DNA of 64,000 nucleotides from Azolla caroliniana (Eukaryota > Polypodiophyta), in NCBI GenBank assembly GCA_043228905.1, contig JBHGNT010000015.1:17298001-17362000 (forward strand), in the 5' to 3' direction. This document shows, piece by piece, positions 29,883-39,597 of this stretch. The position numbers and the translations under genes were made by a program. The notes under the pieces are model-generated. The model saw only the letters and a program-made list of their open reading frames with translations. It was not told where the DNA came from and ran no database searches. The first letter of the stretch is position 1; each line of letters begins with the position of its first letter.

Positions 29883-30023
29883 TCTCAAGAGATTATTGAG
29901 AAAGTGGATTCATTTTGGGCAAAAAATACCCGTGTCTCGCCAAATAAGAAGGACATGTGTAGACAACGAATAAGTCAGGGTAAGTACCAGATTCACCCTA
30001 GACACTTCTTGGAGATGATAGAG

Positions 30024-30115
30024 GTATTCCATTTTTTTATATCAATTCACATTTCATAAATTTTTGTTTTGACCAAGTGTATATTAATGTTTGCTATATA
30101 TATTGGTTGATGTAG
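30024..30115 (+). other. inferred intron 1 of the transposase gene (92 bp)
   Basis: GAG|GTATTCC ... TGATGTAG|GCT, T-rich before the acceptor. Splicing joins FLEMIE to AELYMNFKDQ in one frame. Confidence 0.7.
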
Positions 30116-31064
30116 GCTGAATTGTACATGAACTTTAAAGACCAACATCCAAGCTTGACTGTTGGATTCCGCAAGTTCCAAGGTTTGAAACCATATTATG
30201 TTAGAAAATTAAATGAGAGGAATACATGTTGTTATGTGTACCACGTGAAGATGGACATGTTAAGGCTTGGAGTGAATGCAATGCGTACTGATTCTAAGGG
30301 TATACACGGGAAATTATGTGTTTGCACTTGGGAGGTTTGTAGACCAAATGGGGAGGATAATAGGTGTAATGCACGAAACATGACTTATGCATCCGTTTCT
30401 AAGTTATGGAGGTCTTGTGTTTGTGAAAAAGAGCCATCATGTGAGTGGCATCGTCGTACACGTCTTTTAAGAACATGTAAGGTTTGTCTGCTACCATTAT
30501 TTTCTAGGCAGGAGCATGATTTGGGAAACAGACATATTGTGAAGTGGAAATATTTAGAGAATGTGACTGAAAGTATTGGCAAGGGACTTGTAACTAAGCG
30601 TATCAAGGAAGTATATAAGGAGACATGTGCTGCTACCCTTGTCTCAGAATTTAAGAAACAACTTGGGGAGTTCATTCCACATAACTTTCGGAGTTATTGG
30701 CAAAATTCACAGTTCAAGGAATGTATTAATAACTTACCAACGGGTGTCATCATATTCGTTGTTATTGACTTTGCAGAAAACTATACATTTAAAGTTGAAA
30801 ATGAGGTTCAATCAATGCATTGGTACAATGATCAATGTACAATATACATATTTTCTATTGGAGACAAGACAGTGAGTTACATAAGAAATTAATATTTTAC
30901 ATTTCAGATGATAAAAAGCATGATACACTATTTGTTCAACATTGTTTTAAGCTTCACCATGTAGATTTATTGTCTCTAGGGTTTAGCTTTAACCGTCATT
31001 GGGTTTGGTCTAATGGTGCTGCCTCGTAGTTTAAGGCGGCACGATCGTTCTACTTTATCGCCAG

Positions 31065-32125
31065 GTAATTTTTAATCCATATGTTTAGTACTTATAATGC
31101 AATGTCTAAGGAAGAAATTCTTGTGTTAGTGCATGCATACTAATTATGTTTGTAACTATTCAAATACAGTACTATTCAAATGGATGCATGCATACTAATT
31201 ATGTTTGTAACTATGTTAAGTGTTCTTGATTGATCACATAGTACCATCCTGTCACATGAATCTGTGTTTATTATCTTTTAATCCATGTGAAGTGTTCTCC
31301 ATAGACACATTGTACTATGTTGTGTGTTGTATTTGTACTAAATTAGTATTTATTGAAGGATGTAAAGTACTCGTTTTGTACTCATAGTATTGGCCATTCT
31401 GAAGAGTTTGTATTAAGTATCTTTTAGTCCATGTTGAGTGCTCTCCATGGACACATTGTATTGTATTGTGTGTTGTATCTGTACTAAATCAGTATTTATT
31501 GAAGGATGTAAAGTACTTCTTTTGTACTCATAGTATTGTCCGTTCTTAAGAGTTTGTACTAATTATCTTTTAATCCATGTTGAGTGTTCTCCATGGACAC
31601 ACTATATTGTACCGTGTGTTGTATCTATACTAAATCAGTATTTATTGAAGGATGTAAAGTACATGCCTTGTACTCATAGTACTGTCCTATATTGAAGAGT
31701 TTGTACTAATTATCTTTTAATCCATGTTGAGTGTTCTCCATGGACACATTGTATTGTACTGTGTGTTGTATCTGTAATATATAAGTATTTATTGAAGGAT
31801 GTAAAGTACATGTCTTGTACTCATAGTACTGTCATATATTGAAGAGTTTGTACTAATTATCTTTTAATCCATGTTGTGTTCTCCATGGACACATTGTACT
31901 GTGTTGTGTATTTTATCTGTACTAAATCAGTATTAATGGATGCTAAGTACTGTTGGTTGACAACATAGTACTATTTATCTTTTAATTAGTGTAGAGTGTT
32001 CTCCATGGATACGTTGTGCTATGCTTTGTTTTATATTTGTACTAAATCAGTATTAATGGATGTATAGTACTCTCGATTGACAACATAGTACTAATGTTTG
32101 TTGGAAACCTAGGATACAAAAGCAG
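31065..32125 (+). other. inferred intron 2 of the transposase gene (1,061 bp)
   Basis: CCAG|GTAATT ... AAAGCAG|GTACTT. Splicing joins RSFYFIA and YFSLFN through a split Arg codon, giving the expected conserved sequence on both sides. Tandem repeats fill most of it. Confidence 0.75.
31265..32095. repeat. about 145-bp tandem repeats inside intron 2, about 6 units
   Basis: Units carry TTATCTTTTAATCCATGTTG, then GTGTTCTCCATGGACACA, CTAAATCAGTATTTATTGA and AGGATGTAAAGTAC. Starts near 31270, 31420, 31563, 31709, 31858 and 31976. The last units are shorter and more diverged. Confidence 0.8.
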
Positions 32126-33011
32126 GTACTTCTCCTTATTCAACATTCGTATGCAATGGAACTACTTCGGGTCTGGACATGGAAAAGGAGAGCATGATGG
32201 CGCGGGGGCTGTGATCAAACGTGCCCTTACAAGTGAGCAGTTGGATAATAATGGTGCTAAGTTACAAAATGCACATAATGTTGTGGAGTGGCTAACATGG
32301 AAGATGTCAAATGATGGTAAGAACAGATTGTTTGTTGAGGTTCGCATTGATGAGGTCGATAGAACTAAATCATATGGTTGTAAAACCGTGAAAGGCACAC
32401 GAAGCACCCATTGTGTATTAGGGTTTAGCTGCAAGGACACAACACAATTGTTACTCCGTACTTTATCATTCTTTTGTTCCATGTGTATAGATGAATCTTG
32501 GGATAAATGCATCAACCTATCAATCGTGGAGCCTTGGAAGCTACAGAAGCTTGAGCCTGAACGACAAGATGATATTGAAGAGGATGCACATTCAAACGAT
32601 ATTGTATACTACAACCAACATCAAGACTTGGCAGTTTTATTGGAAGTTGGAGATCATTTTGCGTTGCTCAAATCTCCTCAGAATGAAGATTTAGAAGACT
32701 ACTACATTGTGGTGTGCAAGCAAGGAAAGAAATTATTGAAAGAAGTGGTGAGGGATGGATGGGGCAACATGTTCAATGTTGGTGAGTCTGTCGTGTATGG
32801 AAACTATTATGCAAAGTTCCCGCAATGCAAGAACACATATGCATTACTAAAAGATGCACCCATCGCAATAATCTACATTGCTGCCATTCTTGCGATCAAG
32901 TTCAATATGACTCAAGCAAAGCACAAGGTTAAGGGATACAACACTGTCTACAAGGTCCCCCAAGAGGTTCATGAGCACATATTAGGGGAGGTCTCTCTGT
33001 TTAATGCTTGA

Positions 33012-33792
33012 AAGTTACCCTATTAATACATTGTAGTTGGCAACTCAAAAACATCCGCTTGTAGTTCACTATTTGATGTATCGATATATTATTTTTGATG
33101 ATTGACAAATGAATCGATATATTTCGTCTTTCTTCTAAAGTGTTTAGAGTATTTATTGAGCTTCTTTTGAAAGTGTTCATGGTAATTATAGAGTTGCTTG
33201 TTTCTATGGTTTAGGGTGTGAAGTCTTCAATACTTAGTAGCATCAATATGGCCCAAACTTATTCAACTATCAATACCAGTAGTCTAATCCCTATTGTGTT
33301 AAGTCTCTATTCGACTCTGACTATGTGCAGTCAAGGAGACCATACTTTGCAAGTATCAATATACATATTAGTTTAGTACTAATGTCAATTGTAAGTGTTC
33401 ACTAATACATAGTAGTCTCCCGAAGTATCTCAGTTAGACGGATACATACATCTTATTTTAGTACTAATATGAATGTCAAATTGTTCCCTATTACATTCAT
33501 GGCTGCATGACAATTGAAAATAGAATACATTCTCATTCTCTACAATTAGCAATATAGAATTTCACATTACACTACAACACTACAACACTAGATGAGTGAT
33601 TTGATCTTCACAACATTTCACAGGGGCAATTTAGACAGTACGCTAGTAACAGTTCAATTGTAGTTCAACACAATCATGGCTGCATGACAATTAACAATAG
33701 AATACATTCTGATTCTCTACAATTGGCAATATAGAATTTCACATTACGTTAACAACACTAGATGAGTGAACCAGAGTTAGTACAACATTTCA
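33012..33792. other. AT-rich spacer with short repeats
   Basis: No coding evidence. A segment around ATAGAATACATTCT.ATTCTC to ACACTAGATGAGTGA occurs twice (33510-33600 and 33690-33770), an imperfect direct duplication of about 90 bp. Confidence 0.55.
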
Positions 33793-34238
33793 CATTAGCA
33801 ATTTAGACAGTATTTTCGTATACCAAATAGTTCAAGTTCAGACATCACTAACAGTTCAGCTATAGTTCAAGTACAATTGAAAGACAATCATGCACCATTT
33901 CACAATTTCGCCAATCTTGTAATGCGCTTGTTATTGGTGCCAGTTTTTTGTGATTTTACATTCTTCTTTATCTTAAAGCCTTTAGGTATCCGCTTACTAA
34001 GTGACACTTCATCATCTCACATTAGCAATTTAGACAGTATTTTGGTATACCAAATAGTTCAAGTTTAGAAATCACTAACAGTTCAGCTATAGTTCAAGTA
34101 CAATCAAAAGACAATCAGGCACCATTTCACAATTTCGCCGATCTTGTAATGCGCTTGTTATTGGTGCCAATTTTTTGTGATTTTACATTCTTCTTTATCT
34201 TAAAGCCGTATCAGCTTACTAAGTGGCACTTCATCATT
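33793..34238. repeat. 226-bp tandem duplication
   Basis: CACATTAGCAATTTAGACAG starts near 33793 and again near 34018. The two units match almost throughout, through GTTATTGGTGCCA and TTCTTCTTTATCTTAAAGCC to CACTTCATCAT. The second has a few-base deletion near its end. Confidence 0.85.
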
Positions 34239-34439
34239 AGAGGCATCAAAGATAGGTGTGGATGTACGGGCACCTTGTACCAGTGGCCATCTTGAGAGAG
34301 AAAATGTGTTTTCTACAACTGCAATGCTTGTACACACATCCACAAAGGTACTGTTGATAGTCAAATTATCACTCATCTCCTGTACACACATCCACAAAGG
34401 TACCGCTCGTTTCGACTTCATTGGATGTGTCGATTTCTT
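34239..34439. other. short spacer with a repeated 19-mer
   Basis: TACACACATCCACAAAGGT occurs at about 34330 and 34383. Otherwise nothing recognised. Confidence 0.45.
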
Positions 34440-34614
34440 CAATCGACTCAGCTTCCTTTTTCTTCTTGTCTTTGGATGCTTCTCCAGTGCCTTTACCTGT
34501 TCTGCCGATTCCTATTCCGGTTCTCCCCCTCAAGTGCGACATGTCAAGATGTTGTGGCCCAAGCATCTCCGAAAAGTATTGCAATTTCTGTAATTTCTTT
34601 GTAATTTCTATCAT
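34440..34614 (-). pseudogene. copia 3'-terminal remnant
   Basis: On the minus strand LQYFSEMLGPQHLDMSHLRGR matches the copia B end (LRQFSGALGLRHLDVPNLRGR). The CCCCCTCAAG polypurine-like block is at the same relative place (34523-34535). No LTR is visible, so this is the last trace of a copia B-like element. Confidence 0.6.
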
Positions 34615-34877
34615 TTCTGTAATTTCTTTATAATTTTTTTAATTTCTATGTCATTTCTTTGTAATTTTTGTAATTTTTCTTTTATTTGCTCTATAATTTC
34701 TGTAATTTTTCTATAAAGGTTGTAATTTCTTTAACTTTTCTATAATTTCTATCATTTTAAAATGATTCGTGTAATGTCTATACACACATACTAAGCTATG
34801 TAGTACAAAATTTATATGCACAAAAATTACAATAAATAGATTTTGCTATTTACGTTTTACATTAATTTAGGAACTAA
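34615..34877. repeat. AT-rich low-complexity tract
   Basis: About a dozen variants of TTTGTAATTTCT/TCTATCATTTCT in a row to 34760, then plain AT-rich sequence. Confidence 0.7.
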
Positions 34878-35215
34878 TGGGTAGACAAAAAGGCCTAGAG
34901 TGGGAACATGTTCTAATTCAAGTAAAGAATGCAACAAGAACACATTTGATGAAATCCAAATATTGTAATCATGTCTTTGTTGGTGGCCCTCATCAAATTA
35001 GGGCCCATATATTGGGAATAAGAGGATGACATGATTGAGAAAGAAAATGATGAAGAACGGTTATTGGTGTTGCAAAGTGAACCAGAAGCACAAGAAGTTG
35101 ATGAAAATGAGAGCCTCACCAATGTGATAGCTTATCTTGATGATAATGCACAAGATGAGGATAATGATTTTGAAGATGATGATATCACCTTGACTGAAGA
35201 TTAGGAATGTTCGTT
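34878..35215 (+). pseudogene. BED zinc finger-like relic (possible hAT transposase N-terminus)
   Basis: From ATG 34878: MGRQKGLEWEHVLIQVKN, then KYCNHVFVGGPHQIRAHILG. The Cys...His-x3-5-His spacing with the GG-x-x-x-I-x-x-H block is like BED fingers of hAT transposases. Two stops follow, then an acidic stretch (EAQEVDENES, DNDFEDDDITLTED) to TAG at 35215. Only one Cys of the expected pair is clear. I consider it a remnant; no catalytic domain is seen. Confidence 0.45.
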
Positions 35216-35339
35216 TTGATGTAACACCTCATTGAGATTTTTTTGAAGACTAGGCATTTTGGATAGTTGTTATTAGAATTTACGAAAAAAAGCATATTGT
35301 TATTAAGAAGGTAATGTGTTTTGTTTTTGCAATTTTTAA
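35216..35339. other. spacer
   Basis: AT-rich, nothing recognised. Confidence 0.4.
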
Positions 35340-35705
35340 AAATTTTTTTACCTTGAAAAAATATTTATCCAACTTTCAATATCATTCTTGACCATCATCT
35401 CACCTTGAAAGTTGCCCATGTTTGATGCTCCGTCTGTAGCTCTTGGATCCTTTCTTGTAGCCCAATTGCAGCAATTTGGCTAAAGCTATTACTTTTTCCG
35501 TTTCGCTGACACCTCATTTAAGCATTTCCTCAATGTAAATCTTCAGAAATCTTGTTAAATTCATACCTTCGATGATTCTTACTCGTGCGAGAGTATTTTT
35601 GACGGATTTGTAGATGCTTGATATCATCCCTTCCTCCCGCATCATTCATTCCATTATCATACACAAAAGTCTCATTTGCTCATCCATTTTTCCTTGTTGC
35701 CGCCT
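35340..35705 (-). pseudogene. gag remnant of a C-related gypsy
   Basis: Minus-strand reading, with stops, gives SIYKSVKNTLARVRIIEG, then LTRFLKIYIEEMLK and GVSETEKVIALAKLL. This resembles the C1 capsid segment TKYLASYGAEMLMRDIPEERRLAGF and the C3 segment RYLQDYKAEMIRCGIS. It lies directly after a tRNA-Trp-like primer binding site, as in C1. The rest of the element is missing. Confidence 0.55.
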
Positions 35706-35722
35706 TCACATCAGGTTCACCA
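35706..35722 (-). other. degenerate tRNA-Trp primer binding site
   Basis: Minus strand TGGTGAACCTGATGTGA: 15 of 17 bases as in C1, four bases from the LTR as in C1. Confidence 0.7.
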
Positions 35723-35726
35723 AATA

Positions 35727-36462
35727 TGTTGGGGTAGTTGTGGTTCGTGCGGTGAAGTCACAGGGACTAATGTTAATGGGAGTTTGAGCAAATTTTTATA
35801 AGGATTGTGCGACGATGTCACAAAGATTAAGGATAGAAGGAATAAGAGTTAAAAGTAATGTGTGTGAGAGAGAGACGAGCATAGATAAGACACAGAGACA
35901 ATGTATGATTTACGAAGCAAGAGTATACTATATGAACATGATTTATATTAAGAATACAAGATTTACCAAGTCTACAATGCTTGATCACAAGATAAAACCT
36001 TTCTCTACCAAATTTTGGATTGAACCCTCGACTTCAACTTCAACTTCAACTTCTAAACACAAGACACTTCCCATATGAGCTAACTTCTTCTTATTGATTT
36101 TTATTTTCTGATTTCCTCTTGATTGATTCCTTATTTTTTCTTGATTAATCCCTTGATTCCTTGCCTCTCTTTATAGGTTCTCTCATGCATATGATTCATG
36201 AGGGTGCATGGCATGCATGATCGTCATTTGGCGCACATGCGTTACATGTGATGCATGATAGCCATCATGCTCATCTAAGCTCTAATGTATGAAAATAGAC
36301 ATGCCATAAGTATGATGATCAAAATATAATTATAGAAAATACTTATTTTAATGGTATATACTTTGTACTTGGTATGTAAGGTTATGGGTTCAAGTCTCTC
36401 AAATGTTACTCAGTACAATATTCAAGTTTATCTTTATATCGTGAAGCAATTTCTTCATGACA
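35727..36462 (-). repeat. LTR of the C-related relic
   Basis: Runs from TGTTGGGG beside the primer binding site to about TTCATGACA. The outer edge is approximate. It holds a tRNA-like module at 36343-36402 in antisense to the LTR. A CTTCAA microsatellite-like run is at 36030-36055. Confidence 0.5.
36343..36402 (+). other. tRNA-like module (box A/B-like)
   Basis: AATGGTATATAC ... GTAAGGTTATGGGTTCAAGTCT resembles a tRNA D-arm end and T-loop. The same word string occurs in LTRs at 48888-48958 and 60108-60172. Not a functional tRNA gene. Confidence 0.5.
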
Positions 36463-36755
36463 ACGTGAAGTGTTGTGACTTGCCTAGTTGGTCTAGAAAG
36501 TCGTCAAGTCGAGGGAGCGGATATAGGTAATGTATCGCCACCTTATTTAACTGCCGAGAATTGATGTAGATTTAAATGGCAAAATTTGATGTGAAATTGA
36601 ATGTACCATCTCTTAGAAAATATAAGGAAAATAATACAAATTGTGAAATAAAATAAATAAATAAATAAAACAATTATGACCCTAATATGAAGAGTCATAC
36701 GAACAGTTACACCTGTAAATAAAAGGACACATTTGTCCTATAAGAATAACAATAC
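36463..36755 (+). repeat. probable copia G 5' LTR, left part
   Basis: C2 splits a sequence that resumes at 43819 and runs 70 bases to a copia primer binding site (43889). The sequence left of C2 should therefore be LTR. Its own left edge, perhaps TGTGAAATTG near 36591, is uncertain. Confidence 0.5.
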
Positions 36756-36759
36756 ACGC
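36756..36759. repeat. target-site duplication ACGC, left copy (C2)
   Basis: ACGC precedes the C2 LTR and follows it at 43819-43822: the same tetranucleotide as C1 at an unrelated site. Confidence 0.85.
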
Positions 36760-37428
36760 TGTCGTGAAGAAAACCGTCCAAGGGTGGAATTGGGGCACCA
36801 AGGCGTGGGAACCGGCTCTTCACGCACGTGCGCGCCAAGTTGTACATAGAGGCGAATTAGGTACCTAGGAGGATCGAAGTGGTTAGATACGGTAGGTGGG
36901 AATTTAATGCCGAACGGCTCCTTCCTGACCGATAAAAGGAGGAGGACGGGGAGACACAAAGGATCGCGCGGAGAGGACGAAGTGCTGTCGGACCGATTCT
37001 GGACGCTTCTCTCTCTGTTCTCCTTCCCTTTTTCTCCATAGCTTTTCCTGTGCAGGTTTTCGAGGAGGCTCACGCTGTTTCGAGGAACGCCCGAGTGCTT
37101 CCGGCAACACCTCCGACCTGCTCCCTTTTGTGCGACGCAGCGAACAGGCATCGACATTTGTTCGCCGGCCTGTTCGGTTGTAACCATCCTGTGCCCCATC
37201 GCAGGTTGTAGCTTCTTGATCAGATATTTGCTTATATATATATATTCGTTTGTTTGCGTCTACCTGTGTCGGCTCTATTTGCGTTCTCTGTGTTGAAGGG
37301 CCGTGTCCCTGTGTATCCCCGGTCCTGCGTAACCGGTCCTCTCTCTTTCTCCACCCTCGCTTGCTCTTCGGTTCAAGACCCCCGCGGTCCCGCCTCGTTT
37401 CTATACGCACTTGCGTAATATCGCGACA
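36760..37428 (+). repeat. C2 5' LTR (669 bp)
   Basis: TGTCGTGAAGAAAACC ... ATCGCGACA. Matches 43149-43818 with about ten changes and one indel. The U3 segment around 36860-36960 is unrelated to the C1 U3. Confidence 0.95.
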
Positions 37429-37431
37429 TCT

Positions 37432-37448
37432 TGGTGAACCCGACGTGA
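37432..37448 (+). other. C2 primer binding site, tRNA-Trp
   Basis: TGGTGAACCCGACGTGA, as in C1, three bases after the LTR. Confidence 0.8.
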
Positions 37449-37471
37449 AAGAGGCGGCAGAAGAGCAGGAA

Positions 37472-39597
37472 ATGAGGGGATCGGATCTTGCAGAGGCCAT
37501 GGCTTCGGCCGTTGACCGGTTAGTAAACGCACGCGAGGGCTCCGACGCCCTCGACAGAGCCATTGAGGCGGTCGTCGGTACAATTGGCCGATTCAGCGGA
37601 AAGGATGCCACGAAGTACTTGGCGTCCTACGGTGCAGAGATGCTGATGCGGGACATTCCGGAAGAAAAGCGTCTTGCCGGATTTCCCCGAGTGGCGATGC
37701 CGAGCATCCATGCGGAGGTGCTCGAGGTGCGGGCGGAGAGCCATACCTGGGAGGAGTTCGAAGGTCGGCTCCTAGAGAAATACGGGCTGGACGACGCGCT
37801 CCGGCTTTCGAAACGAAGCTTCATGGAATGGGTGGAGTCCCCCGGGAAGGGAAGAAACGCGTCGGCACTCCTCCGGGAGTTTGAGGAAAACTTTGCGCGC
37901 CTTTCGACGCTTGACCGAACGATCCTGGATACAAGCCGGGTCCTACTGTTCGTCAAGTCGGTGGACGAGCGGGATCGGGATCACGTGGGCGCCCTGCTGG
38001 AAACCGAAGACGGGCTGACGACCGACTGGGCGGCGGTTAAGAGAGCCTGCGGCCGTTTCGACAAACAACGAGAATGGGCGGATAACGGGGCGACCGGGTC
38101 GGGCTCGGGCGCAGCAAGGAAGCTTGAACCGGCGCAGCCGGTGCGAAAGGGAGAGACCCGGGAGTGGTTGGAAACCGGTTCAGCTTCGACCGGCGTGATC
38201 AGAGGCTCGACCAGAGGAGCTGCGCTGGAGGAATTGACGAGGGCAATAAAGGACCTCCAAATTGCACAAGCCCGCAGGGAAGGCGGCGAACCGGCTCGCG
38301 ACCAACGGCCGCAGCGGAAAACAGATGCATGTGGTGCGACGAGGTCGGCCACATTCGGAAGGACTGCGGCGATTTTGCAGAGGCGCTGAAGAACCGGGTG
38401 GTGTACCTGTGGGAAGGCCGGGTGCACGCCAGCGACACCAGAAGGGCCCTAAACCGAAACGACGGGCGAGGAGGAATGAAGAGACTGATGGAAGAGGCGG
38501 CGGCCCGACATGCGGAAACCGTCCACTACTCGGCGTCGGCCGGCATTCGGGTCGGGGGCAGCGAGGCCCGAAAGGAAAGCAAAGCCGGATTCTGGTCGGC
38601 GATGCTGGAAGGACTCACCGGTACGCGGCTGAAAGGGGACGAAGCGGACCGCGCGGAGAAACGGGTCCGGGAGATAACCGGGTGGAGCGACCCGATCGAG
38701 GAAAAGACGGGCTTCGTGGAAGCCGCCTGCCAGAACTACGAGGCTCTGGTAAAAGAGAAGCGGGTGGGGAAAACCGGAACGACCGGGCCCTTACAACGAT
38801 ACGAGACCCGGTTCGGGCAACGACGGAACGAGGCCGGCGGGTCCAGTGCGCAAGATAACCCTAGGAAGGGCGGATACCGACTGGGGACGGAAATAGAGAG
38901 GACCACGGACCTGCGGAAGGTCCTAGAAGAACGGATCCTCGACAACAAGGTGGAGCTGTCATTACGGGAAGTGCTAGGAATCGCCAGGAAGGAGTTGCAC
39001 GACTCCATCGTGGACTTGGTGAAGCGGAAGAGGCTGTCAACGGAGGTAGAACCGGAAAGACCGGTAGAGGTGCGGACGACGCACCTAGACGACATGTCGC
39101 TGGAAGATGAGTGGGCGGAGAGCCACTATTCGAGGCCACACTGGGCCCGAGCGACCACGGAAACCCCGGTGAAGATCGGAGATGTCCAGGAACCGGTGGT
39201 AGCTTTGGTGGACCACGGTTCGGAGATCAACCTAATGTCCATGGACTTCTACAAGAAGGGCAAATGGCCGATCAACACCAAGCACGGGTGGAAGATACGG
39301 GCGGCGACGCGCGCCACCGAGGAACTGCACGGGGCCTGCCCGAACGTGCGGGTCAAGATCGGCGACGTCGAGATTGACCAACACTTCTTCGTACAGGAGA
39401 CGTCCTCGCATCCGGTAATATTGGGAGAGCCGTACATCACGGCGGCGCGAATGGAGACCAAGGTGCTGAATAACGGTTCGGCCTATGCAAGGGTCAAAAG
39501 CCAGGACGGGCGCCATTCGGTCCAGTTTCTGACGGTACGGCCGAACCGCGAACGTAACCACGACTCCCTCGGTTCCGAAAACCGAGAGGATTTTTAG
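37472..39597 (+). pseudogene. C2 gag-protease with a 1-bp frameshift
   Basis: Starts MRGSDLAEAMAS like C1. The first frame is open to 38389, but sequence after about 38315 only makes sense one base over. Compared with C1, 30 bases just before the zinc knuckle are 29 here. The second frame carries CMWCDEVGHIRKDC, the linker and the protease with ALVDHGSEINLMS, ending at the same T-run stop (39591-39597). A single base loss separates it from an intact frame. The Asp-His-Gly active site is the same as in C1. Confidence 0.92.
39591..39597 (+). promoter_or_regulatory. putative -1 frameshift site of C2
   Basis: T TTT TAG with the same upstream stem-loop and downstream GTGGGG/CCCCAC as C1. Confidence 0.55.

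Larger units (their letters stand above)
29883..33011 (+). pseudogene. DDE-type transposase gene with introns, family not named
   Basis: Three exons inferred: 29883-30023, 30116-31064, 32126-33011. Exon 1 holds FWAKNTRVSPNKKDM. Exon 2 has a Cys/His-rich module (CCYVYH, CVCTWEVC, CVCEKEPSCEWH) and VVIDFAENY (first Asp, 30767). A frame change follows near 30875, then HWVWSNGAAS, a TAG at 31027-31029, and FKAARSFYFIA. Exon 3 has WNYFGSGHGKGEHDGAGAVIKR and an acidic C-terminal domain. I recall this pattern (DFAENY, WSDGA.SQFK, HGKGEHDGAGA) from transposase-like proteins of plants and invertebrates but cannot name the superfamily. Asn replaces the second Asp; with the stop, the copy is dead. Confidence 0.7.

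Noticed and set aside
30122-30892. Single-exon host gene
   Set aside because: Flanking sequence continues the same transposase protein across introns and a frame change.
36743-36760. LTR start of C2 extended to include ACGC
   Set aside because: The 3' LTR inner edge (43149) is preceded by GCGGA, so ACGC is not part of the LTR.
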